Shown here: positions 1 through 6,363 of the stretch, piece by piece
How positions within the stretch are numbered: position 1 is the stretch's first letter
How the letters are laid out: each line of letters begins with the position of its first letter
Assembly (NCBI GenBank): GCA_023700825.1
Contig: JAMPYE010000148.1
Coordinates: 1-9,437 of the forward strand
Direction of reading: 5' to 3'
DNA from: Thermoanaerobaculia bacterium
GTDB taxonomy: Bacteria > Acidobacteriota > Thermoanaerobaculia > Gp7-AA8
Length of the DNA stretch: 9,437 bases
Position numbers and translations under genes: made by a program
The notes under the pieces: generated by a model
The model's input: the letters and a program-made list of their open reading frames with translations, nothing else
The model's database searches: none
Told to the model about the DNA's origin: nothing

Positions 1-3000
1 GAGCGCCACGCCCGACGTCAAGTCGATCGCGTTGCCCGTCGTGCTCGCGAGGCTCAGCCCCACGATCTCGACAGGGATTGCCGCCGTGATCGTCACGGCG
101 TCGCCCGTTGCGTTCGTCACCTGCGGTTGCGCTCCAGCGGCCAGACCAACCCAGGGCGAGCCGGTACCGTTGGGATTCACCGGGAGCGAGAGGCCGACCC
201 CTTCACCGACCAGATGCTGATTCGCCTCCATCTCCATGGGGCCTGCAAGCGCCAGCGTTCCGTCGTGGACGAAGATGTAGTCGCCCGTCAGATCGGAATC
301 GCCCGCGCCTCCGGCCCCATCGAGCGAGTTGAGCGTGTTGAGGGGCGCGGTCGATCGTCCGTCGCCACCACCCGCCACGTTCGGATCGACGTACCAGACC
401 CGACCGAGGAGCGTGATCGTCACCAGTCCGGTGTCCGAGAGCGCGCCGTCGCTGAGCGTGTACGTGAACGTGTCGGTTGCCCCCACGTGCCCCGCGGGCG
501 GCAGGTATTTGAACGTCCCGTCGGGGTTCACCGTCACGACGGCACCCGGCGTGGCCGCAAGGAGCATCGTCGTCAGCCCGGCGTTCGTTCCCGTGTCGGG
601 ATCGACGTCGCCCGTCAAAAGCGTGCCGCTGAAGTAGACCTTCGGCTGCGGCTCGCTCGACGCGGCGTCGACCTCGAGCAGCGTGTTTCCGATCGTGTCG
701 AAAGCGTCATCGCCCGCGACCGGCGCCTCCGGCACGTTGACGATCGCGATGGTGAACGCCTCTTCGACGAACAGCCCGGCCGCGTCCGTGCTGCGCACGC
801 GGATCGAGTAACTCGACTGCGCCTCGAAGTTGAAGCTCGCGTTCTCGCGCAGCGAGTTGCCCGCGATGTTGAACAGGGCGTTGTCGGTCGAGCCTGTGCC
901 GGCGACCAGCGTGTAGGTGAACGTATCGCCAGCGTCGGGGTCGGTCGTCGACAACGTCCCGACCACCGCGTTGACTCCCGAGTTCTCGTCGATCGACTGA
1001 TCGGTGAGCGTGATGTCCGTCGGTGTCTCGTTCTGGTTCGCGATCGAGATCGTGAACTGCTTCTCGAAGAAGAGCCCGCCCAGATCGGTCGAGCGAACGC
1101 GAATCGAGTAGCTCGACTTCGTCTCGAAGTCGAAGCTCGCCGCCGTCTGAAGCTGACCGCCCGCGATCTGGAACGATCCGTTGTCGGCGCTTCCCGTTCC
1201 CGCGACGAGCGTGTAGCTGAACGTGTCGCCCGCGTCGGGATCGGTCGTCGAGAGGTTACCGACCGCCGTTCCCGACGCCTGGTTCTCCTGCACCGAGGCG
1301 TTCGACAGCGCGATGTCGGTCGGATTCTCGTTCACGTTGTTGAGCGTGATCGTGAAGACTTCCTCATAGAAGAGACCCCCCGTCCCGTTGTCGGTCGTCC
1401 GAATGCGCACCGAGTAGCTCGACTGCGTCTCGAAATCGAGGATCGCGGCGGTCTGCAACTGCCCACCGACGATCTGGAAGGAGGCGTTGTCGGTGTCGCC
1501 GGTTCCAGCGACGAGCGTATAGGTATGCGTGTCGGCCACGTCCGCGTCGGTCGTGGTGAGGCTGCCAACCGCGGTTCCCGAGACCTGGTTCTCGTCGATA
1601 GCGCTGTTCGAGAGCTGGATGTCGGTCGGCGCGTCGTTGAGCGAGTTGATCGTGATCCCGACCGTGTCGGTGTCGCTGAGCGGCCCGCCCGAGCCCGTGT
1701 TCCCCAGGTCGTTCGTCGTGAGCGTCAGCGTGTCGCTTCCGAAGTAGTTCGCAGCCGGCGTGTAGTCGAGACCGTTCAGGGCGTTGTTGACGTCGGTCAG
1801 CGTGCCGTCGAAGGTCATCGACGCGCTGCCGTCCGCCCCCGCCACGGGCGTGAGGCCGCTCGTTGACGCGAGACTGAGCGTTCCCTGCGTCACCGTCAGC
1901 GTGACGCGAACCGGGTTCGTCCCCGCGTCGTCTGCGACCGAAATCGTCCCGGCGAAGGTGAGCGTCACGTCCTCGTCGATCGTCTGCGCGCCCGGTACCG
2001 TGTTCACCGGAGCGTTGTTCACCGCGTTGACCGAGATTGCGAGCGTGTCGGTATCGCTCTGCGCACCGCCCGCGCCGGTGTTCCCCAGGTCGTCGGTGAC
2101 GATCTGGATCGACGCCGCGCCCGAGAACGCGGCTGTCGGGACGAACTGCAGTCCGTCGAGGGCCGTGTTGATGTCGCCGATCGTTCCGGTGAAGGTCATC
2201 GTCGCGTCAGCGGTACCGTCGCCAGTCGTGAAGACGAGGCCCGTCGTCCCGCCTAACGTCATCGTGCCGTTCGTCGCGGTCAGCGTCACCTGGACGTCCG
2301 CGCCTCCCGCGTCGGGATCGCTGATCGAAATCCTGTTCGCGTTGCCCGTCGAGAGCGTGAGCGTCGTGTCCTCGGCTGTCGCCTGCGCGGCAGGCAGCGA
2401 GTTCGCCGGCGGGTCGTTCAGCGCCGTCACGTTGACGGTCACCACGTCGACATCCTGCAGCGCTCCCCCCGTCCCGGTCTGCCCCAGGTCGTTCGTCGTG
2501 ATCGTCAGTGTCGCCGCTCCTTCGAACGTGTCGACCGGGTCGTACACGAGACCACCGAGCGCCGTGTTGATGTCCGCCTGCAGTCCGGTGAACGTCATCG
2601 TGGCGTCGCCCGTGCCGTCGCCGCTGCTGAAGCTGAGCCCCGTCGTGCCGCTCAGCGACACGGCGCCATTGTCGACCGCGACGGTGACCTGCGGGGTCGC
2701 TGCATCCTGGTCGAAGATGGAGATCGCGTTTCCGTTCCCGCTCGAGAAGACGAGCGTCATGAGCTGGTCGACGCTCTGCGCGCCCGGCACGGAGTTCACA
2801 GGAGCGTCGTTCACCGCCGTGACGGTCATCGTGACCGTCGCCGTCGCCGAGCCGAGGTTGCCGTCGCCGATCGTGTACGTGAACGTGTCGGTCCCGGCAA
2901 AGTTCGACGCCGGTTGATAGGTCAGTCCCGTGCCGCCTCCCGTGATCACGACGGCTCCCCCGTTCGTCCCCTGCGTGACGCCGGTGATCGAGAGCGTCTC

Positions 3001-6000
3001 GCCGGTGTCCGGCGCGTCGTCGTCGTTCGCGAGCACGTCGATCCCCGTCGCCCCGCTGTCCTCGGCGACCGAAGCGCTGTCGTCGGCTGCCGTCGGGTTG
3101 TCGTTCTGCGAGGCCACGTTGATGACGAGCGTGTCTCCCGTCGATTCGTCGACGCCGCCATTGAGGACGCCGCCGCTGTCATGCAGGTGGAGCGTGATCG
3201 TCGCAGTGCCGAAGGCGTTCGCCGCGAGCGTGTAGGTCAGCGTGCCCGCCGCATCGATCGCCGGAGCGACGCTGAAGAGCGATGGGTTGTCATTCGTGTC
3301 GATCACGAAGTCGAGCGTCTGCGCGTCTTCGAACGGCGAGGGGCCGGCGCTGATCGCAGTTGCCCAACCGGCGACCGTGTGCGCGCCCGCGGTTCCCGAG
3401 TCCTCGTTGACGCTCTCGTCCGCACCGCCCGTGAAGCTCGGCGCGTCGTTGATGTCGGTGACCGTGATCGTGAAGGTCTGGTCGGGCGCCGTGTCGTCGC
3501 CGCCGTTCGCCGTGCCGCCGTCGTCCGAGAGTGACACCGTGACGACCGTCGATCCGGAAGCGTTCGCCGCGAGCGTGTAGGTCAGGTTCCCCGACGCGTC
3601 CATCGCCGGCTGCACCGAGAAGAGCGCGTTGTTGTCGTTCGTCAGCGTGAACGCGAGCACCTGCGCCGACTCGTCCGCCGGCCCCGCGCTGAGAGCCGTC
3701 GCCCAGCCGCTCACCGAGTGCGCGCCCGTTTCTTCGAGCACCGTCTCGTCGGCGCCCTTCGTGAACGACGGCTCGTCGTTCACGGCCGTCACGTCGATCG
3801 TGAACATCTGCGGAGCCGAGGTGTCGACCCCGCCGTTCGCGGTGCCTCCGTTGTCCGAGAGCGTGACCGTGATGTCCGCGCTTCCGTTCGCATTCGCCGC
3901 CGGCGTGAACGTCAGGTTCCCCGTCGCCGGGTCGATCGCCGGTCCCGAGCTGAAGAGCGTCGGGTTCGTGTTGTTCGTCACGTTGAACGTGAGCGTCTGC
4001 CCATCCTCCGTAGGCGAAGGGCCGCGGCTGATCGCCGTCGCCCAGCCGCTCGAGGTGCTCGGACCGGAGTCTTCGAGAACCGTCGGGCCCGCGCCCGCCG
4101 TGAAGCTCGGCGCGTCGTTCACGCAGGTCACCGTGATCGTCACCGTCGCCGTCGCGCCGCCCGTGATCGTGTAGGTGAAGCTGTCCGTGCCGCAGAAACC
4201 CGGGTTCGGCTGATAGGTCACTCCCGTCCCGCCTCCCGTGATCACCGCCGCACCGTTCCCTCCCTGCGTGACGCCGGTAATTGCCGTCGTCCCGCCGTCC
4301 GGATCCGTGTCGTTCGTGAGCACCGGGATCGCCGTCGCCCCTGCGTCTTCGAGCAGAGTCGCCGCGTCGGCCACTGCCGTCGGCAGGTCGTCGACTCCCG
4401 TCACCGTCACCGTGACCATCGCCGTCGACGTCTCCCCGCTCGTGTCCCGAATCGTGTAGGTGAACGTGTCCGTCCGAGTCGCTGCCGCGGCGAGCGCCTG
4501 AAGCACCGCGCTTCCCGTCGGGTCGTAGTTGACCACGCCGCCCGCGCCGAGCGTCACCGCGCCGAGCGTCCCGGCGCTGCTCACCGACACGACCGTCAGC
4601 GGATCGCTCTCCGGATCGGTGTCGTTCGTCAGCACGTTGATGGCGACGGCGGCATCCTCGGTTGTCGACGCGGCATCCGCAAACGCCGTGGGCGGATCGT
4701 TCAACGAATTGACGATGATCACCACGCGCGCCACGTTCGAGACGTTCGCGCCGTCGGAGGCCTGGTACTGGAAGAAGTCGCCGCCCGAGAAGTCGACCCT
4801 GGGACGATACGTGAACGACCCGTCCGCGCTCAACGTGAACGTCGCCGCGCTCACCGGTCCACGCACCAGTTGGGCCACCAGCGCGTTCCCCTCCGGGTCC
4901 GTGTCGTTGGACAGCACTCCGGGCGCCGCGATCGTGAGCGTCGCCCCTTCGTCCATCGTGTAGCGGTCGTTCACCGCGGTCGGCGCAGTGCCCGCCTGCG
5001 TGCCGACATTGATCAGGATGTTCGCGAACGTCCGCCCGTTCACGTCGTCCGAGACGAGAATCGTGAACATGTCGGGGCCCTGGTAGTCCGTGGCCGGCGT
5101 GTAGATCACAGAAACCTCGGACGCCAGGAGCGCCTTCGTCACGACCGGGAGATCCGACAGCGTGCCGTGCGACGGGCCGGCCGTGATCCGGAACGTCATC
5201 GGATCGTCGTCCGGATCGGTCGCCTGGATGGCGATCGTCACCGGCTCGTTCACGTCGGTCGTCACCGTCGCACCGGCCACCACGGGCGGCCGGTTCACCG
5301 GACGGTCGAGCTGGAGCGCGCCGTCGTTGGTCTGGTTGTCCACGGTCGTCGCGTAGACGAACGCCTCCCCGCTCAGCGTCTCGAACGAGTAGGTGTGTCC
5401 CGCCGCCAGCTCGCGGCCGAGCAGCATCGCCGCAGGCTGCTGTCGGAAGGACTCGCCGGGAAATTCGAGCGTGATCGGCTCGCCGACGGTGGCGCCCGCG
5501 GCGTCGTGCTCCACGACGCGCAGCATCGTGCTGCTCTCACCGAGCGTGCGGACGCCGATGTTGAAACGGTAGCGCGCGATATCGGCTGGCGCGAGGAGCG
5601 CGAACCGGAAGCCGAGTACCGGAGCCTCGGACTCGTCGAGCACCGGCACCATCAGCCCGCGGGTCCCGAAGTTTCCCTGGTCGTCGAACGCGCGAGCCAC
5701 GATCCGTGGCCGCCCGCCTTCGAACGGGAGCACGTCGAGCGATCCGAGACCGCTGGCGCCCATCGACGCGACCACGTCGGCAAAGCGGATGGTCTCCTTC
5801 GGCCCGATCTCGTACCCGAGCGTCGCGAGCCCGCCCGCCTGCGGCGTGGGCGCCTGCGGGAGGAACATGAGCGTTCCGCGCATCACGCCGTTGCCCGGGT
5901 TGTGCAGTTGCATCTCCGTACGGAAGTTCGCGCCGTTCACGCCGGCCGCGGAGCCAACGACCGGGACGATCATCCGTCCGTCCGCTTCCGCGACTTCGTT

Positions 6001-6051
6001 GACGGCGACGATCAGGATCAGAACTGCGAACAGTCGGCGTAACTGGCTCAT
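1..6051 (-). CDS. Giant secreted Ig-like/cadherin-repeat protein with beta-helix, N-terminal 2017 residues (3' end outside window)
   Basis: Probable surface or secreted adhesin-like protein; no enzymatic motif is seen. The frame is open for 2017 codons and leaves the window. A signal peptide is clear: RR at 5-6, hydrophobic core 7-17, likely cleavage after AEA (21-23). Residues 24-250 form a beta-rich module (QLHNPGNGV, GLGSLDV) that I recall from Acidobacteriota exported proteins. About 15 Ig-like modules follow, joined by VND-AP type linkers: four Big_9/cadherin-like (254-645, with VLTNDTDP), three related (647-985, with GWATAIS), one Big_9-like (986-1082), three of about 130 aa (1083-1472, with NDLGNTG), three cadherin-like of about 100 aa (1473-1775, with TTDPDAGDTF and FDFET), and one more Big_9-like (1776-1882). 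From 1886, WYVDPN begins a segment resembling a right-handed beta-helix. Lysine is scarce and Asp/Thr/Gly abundant, as in extracellular calcium-stabilised repeats. It is separated from the upstream ATPase gene by a terminator. Function and full length are unknown. Confidence 0.93.
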   Translation of the reverse strand, partial: MSQLRRLFAVLILIVAVNEVAEADGRMIVPVVGSAAGVNGANFRTEMQLHNPGNGVMRGTLMFLPQAPTPQAGGLATLGYEIGPKETIRFADVVASMGASGLGSLDVLPFEGGRPRIVARAFDDQGNFGTRGLMVPVLDESEAPVLGFRFALLAPADIARYRFNIGVRTLGESSTMLRVVEHDAAGATVGEPITLEFPGESFRQQPAAMLLGRELAAGHTYSFETLSGEAFVYATTVDNQTNDGALQLDRPVNRPPVVAGATVTTDVNEPVTIAIQATDPDDDPMTFRITAGPSHGTLSDLPVVTKALLASEVSVIYTPATDYQGPDMFTILVSDDVNGRTFANILINVGTQAGTAPTAVNDRYTMDEGATLTIAAPGVLSNDTDPEGNALVAQLVRGPVSAATFTLSADGSFTYRPRVDFSGGDFFQYQASDGANVSNVARVVIIVNSLNDPPTAFADAASTTEDAAVAINVLTNDTDPESDPLTVVSVSSAGTLGAVTLGAGGVVNYDPTGSAVLQALAAAATRTDTFTYTIRDTSGETSTAMVTVTVTGVDDLPTAVADAATLLEDAGATAIPVLTNDTDPDGGTTAITGVTQGGNGAAVITGGGTGVTYQPNPGFCGTDSFTYTITGGATATVTITVTCVNDAPSFTAGAGPTVLEDSGPSTSSGWATAISRGPSPTEDGQTLTFNVTNNTNPTLFSSGPAIDPATGNLTFTPAANANGSADITVTLSDNGGTANGGVDTSAPQMFTIDVTAVNDEPSFTKGADETVLEETGAHSVSGWATALSAGPADESAQVLAFTLTNDNNALFSVQPAMDASGNLTYTLAANASGSTVVTVSLSDDGGTANGGDDTAPDQTFTITVTDINDAPSFTGGADESVNEDSGTAGAHTVAGWATAISAGPSPFEDAQTLDFVIDTNDNPSLFSVAPAIDAAGTLTYTLAANAFGTATITLHLHDSGGVLNGGVDESTGDTLVINVASQNDNPTAADDSASVAEDSGATGIDVLANDDDAPDTGETLSITGVTQGTNGGAVVITGGGTGLTYQPASNFAGTDTFTYTIGDGNLGSATATVTMTVTAVNDAPVNSVPGAQSVDQLMTLVFSSGNGNAISIFDQDAATPQVTVAVDNGAVSLSGTTGLSFSSGDGTGDATMTFTGLQADINTALGGLVYDPVDTFEGAATLTITTNDLGQTGTGGALQDVDVVTVNVTALNDPPANSLPAAQATAEDTTLTLSTGNANRISISDPDAGGADVQVTLTATNGTMTLGGTTGLVFTTGDGTADATMTFTGTIGDINTALDGLQFVPTAAFSGAASIQIVTDDLGNTGAGGAQSDTDTLAISVNAVNNAPVNTVPGAQTIDEDVTLTFAGTISVADDAGTNPVRVTLTVTQGTLSLASTSGLTPVAGADGSASMTFDGTLTDVNNALNGLDYTPAANYFGSDTLTLTTNDLGNTGSGGPLSDTDTVGITINSLNDAPTDIQLSNSAIDENQVSGTAVGSLTTTDADVADTHTYTLVAGTGDTDNASFQIVGGQLQTAAILDFETQSSYSVRIRTTDNGTGGLFYEEVFTITLNNVNENPTDIALSNASVQENQASGTAVGNLSTTDPDAGDTFSYTLVAGTGSADNGSFQIAGGQLQTAASFDFETKSSYSIRVRSTDLGGLFFEKQFTISIANQNETPTDITLTDQSIDENSGVNAVVGTLSTTDPDAGDTFTYTLVAGTGSTDNALFNIAGNSLRENASFNFEAQSSYSIRVRSTDAAGLFVEEAFTIAIVNVPEAPVAGDDAFDTIGNTLLEVDAASSEPQPKVYFSGTLLTGDVDPDTGTNAGLTTMLLAATPGAVVTVNPDGTFKYLPPAGHVGATDTFTYTLSDGALSDTGLVTITLLGRVWYVDPNVAGGGDGRSTAPLNTLNSLDGAGGAGDSDLTGDYIFVHDGTLALAGPMEMEANQHLVGEGVGLSLPVNPNGTGSPWVGLAAGAQPQVTNATGDAVTITAAIPVEIVGLSLASTTGNAIDLTSGVAL
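732..1635 (-). repeat. Three tandem cadherin-like repeats of about 100 codons within the giant gene
   Basis: Residues 1473-1775 of the giant protein are three consecutive modules with the shared plan PTDI..L....I.EN, TTDPDAGDTF.YTLVAGTG, F.I..G.L, then FDFE..SSYSIR.RSTD. The Asp-rich motifs fit calcium-stabilised cadherin-type folds. Similarity is also visible in the DNA (for example the GAGTAGCTCGACT blocks near 1107 and 1411), with a period close to 300 bp, consistent with internal duplication. Confidence 0.8.
1637..2807 (-). repeat. Three tandem 130-codon Ig-like repeats within the giant gene
   Basis: Residues 1083-1472 comprise three modules of about 130 aa. Each starts APVN.VPGAQ or a close variant, passes through TMTF.G....IN.AL.GL.Y.P, and ends TL.I.TNDLGNTG.GG followed by D.DT..I.VN..N. 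The period is near 390 bp. They differ clearly in length and motif from the cadherin-like block downstream and the Big_9-like block upstream. Confidence 0.8.
2916..2990 (-). repeat. Near-identical segment shared with 4212-4283 (modules 8 and 4 of the giant protein)
   Basis: This stretch encodes TGVTQGTNGGAVVITGGG then TGLTYQP. The copy at 4212-4283 encodes TGVTQGGNGAAVITGGG then TGVTYQP, one codon shorter. The DNA matches closely, including a shared run GCCTCCCGTGATCAC and another CCCTGCGTGACGCCGGT with at most single differences. The similarity is higher than between neighbouring modules. Confidence 0.7.
3098..4114 (-). repeat. Three tandem 113-codon repeats within the giant gene
   Basis: Residues 647-985 contain three related modules. 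The first two begin with PSFT.GA and E(D/E).G, and all three carry GWATAIS..P or a near variant, then LF.....ID or MD, then N.T.TP or TYTLAANA, then L.D.GG..NGG.D. The period is near 340 bp and DNA-level similarity is evident between copies. The block is flanked on both sides by the closely similar Big_9-like modules 4 and 8. Confidence 0.75.
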
Positions 6052-6056
6052 TGAGG

Positions 6057-6061
6057 CTCCC
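6057..6061 (-). promoter_or_regulatory. Ribosome binding site of the giant repeat protein
   Basis: GGGAG lies 5 nt upstream of the ATG at 6051. It supports this start, which also gives an immediate, well-formed signal peptide. The frame stays open further upstream but offers no better-supported ATG, and that upstream region looks like a structured non-coding leader. Confidence 0.7.
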
Positions 6062-6166
6062 AGGTGATGGAGTGTCGCTACGAATCGTTGCGCGGTGAAG
6101 ACGTAACAACCTTTATGTGCAATCGGGCCAAAGCGTTTCCGGAACTGATGGATCGCCGTCTGAGAC

Positions 6167-6193
6167 AAAAAAAGGGAGGCAACTCTACCTCCC
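6167..6193 (-). terminator. Intrinsic-terminator-like hairpin inside the giant gene's leader
   Basis: On the minus strand a 6-bp stem GGGAGG/CCTCCC (6193-6188 with 6179-6174) and an 8-nt loop are followed directly by seven T (6173-6167). The stem is short but entirely G-C apart from one A-T pair. It lies 116 nt before the start codon, so it would stop transcripts before they reach the giant gene, unless the 5' arm is captured by the competing stem with 6216-6223. It could also be the end of a small independent RNA. Confidence 0.6.
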
Positions 6194-6281
6194 GCCAAAC
6201 TCCATGTACCTGAACTGGCGGGATCCTAGCATCACTGCTCTGAGCACCAGACCATCTAAAGGTAACTCCCGCGGTGGTGTT

Positions 6282-6297
6282 CCGCACGCGAATGCGG
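6282..6297 (-). other. Small hairpin just downstream of the ATPase terminator
   Basis: CCGCA (6282-6286) and TGCGG (6293-6297) form a perfect 5-bp stem with a 6-nt loop. It lies three bases beyond the terminator's T-tract on the minus strand. It has no poly-T tail of its own and its role is unknown. Confidence 0.3.
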
Positions 6298-6300
6298 TTC

Positions 6301-6341
6301 AAAAAAACAGAACGCGGGTCGGGGCGGCCCGCGTTCTGTTT
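6301..6341 (-). terminator. Rho-independent terminator of the GAF-PilB/GspE gene
   Basis: A perfect 14-bp inverted repeat, AAACAGAACGCGGG (6305-6318) with CCCGCGTTCTGTTT (6328-6341), encloses a 9-nt loop. On the minus strand the stem runs into an uninterrupted T7 tract (6307-6301). It begins 22 nt after the ATPase stop codon (6364-6366). This is the strongest terminator in the window and argues against simple co-transcription of the ATPase and the giant surface protein. Confidence 0.93.
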
Positions 6342-6363
6342 CAGATGCTCTCGTTCTTCTTCG

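Larger units (their letters stand above)
6052..6300 (-). promoter_or_regulatory. Structured non-coding leader of the giant gene (attenuator-like)
   Basis: This 249-bp gap between the ATPase terminator and the giant gene holds no convincing gene. Reading on the minus strand, four segments can pair in competing ways. Segment 1 is GCGGGA (6272-6267), segment 2 TCCCGCCA (6223-6216), segment 3 TGGCGGGAGG (6197-6188) and segment 4 CCTCCC (6179-6174), followed by U7 (6173-6167). Segments 2:3 form a perfect 8-bp stem with an 18-nt loop. Segments 3:4 form a 6-bp GC-rich terminator stem. Segments 1:2 could form 6 bp and free segment 3. The layout matches transcription attenuators and riboswitch expression platforms. 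The 43 nt between segments 1 and 2 could hold a sensor, but I matched it to no known riboswitch class. No strong sigma-70 promoter was recognised, so the transcript start is unknown. Confidence 0.5.

Noticed and set aside
127..1866. Long plus-strand open frame (579 codons) opposite the giant gene
   Set aside because: Its translation is Arg/Asp/Val-rich low-complexity sequence with no recognisable domain. It is the antisense shadow of a minus-strand frame with clear Ig-like modules; GC-rich third-position bias suppresses stop codons.
1784..2917. Plus-strand open frame of 377 codons rich in Ser/Val/Pro
   Set aside because: It is antisense to modules 8-11 of the giant protein. Its repetitive character is inherited from the repeats on the true coding strand.
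3098..4114. CRISPR-like or mobile repeat array
   Set aside because: The periodic similarity is in-frame protein-domain repetition of about 113 codons, not short repeats with unique spacers or terminal inverted repeats.
3718..6042. Plus-strand open frame of 774 codons
   Set aside because: Arg/His-rich shadow of the giant gene's 5' half, with no ribosome binding site or domain evidence.
6116..6132. Sigma-54-like promoter (TTGGCC...TTGCAC) upstream of the giant gene on the minus strand
   Set aside because: Only 7 nt separate the GG and GC dinucleotides, whereas the -24/-12 consensus requires 10.
6188..6272. Known riboswitch class (c-di-GMP-I, TPP, cobalamin) in the leader
   Set aside because: None of the conserved core sequences of these classes was recognised on either strand. 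Only the expression-platform-like pairing is supported.
6078..6302. 74-codon minus-strand frame in the leader of the giant gene
   Set aside because: It starts inside the T-tract/hairpin region, has no good ribosome binding site, shows no recognisable protein features and overlaps the structured leader elements. A leader peptide cannot be fully excluded.
6305..6341. Same inverted repeat read as a plus-strand terminator
   Set aside because: On the plus strand the stem is followed by cagatgctc with no T-tract beyond the stem itself, and no plus-strand gene ends there.
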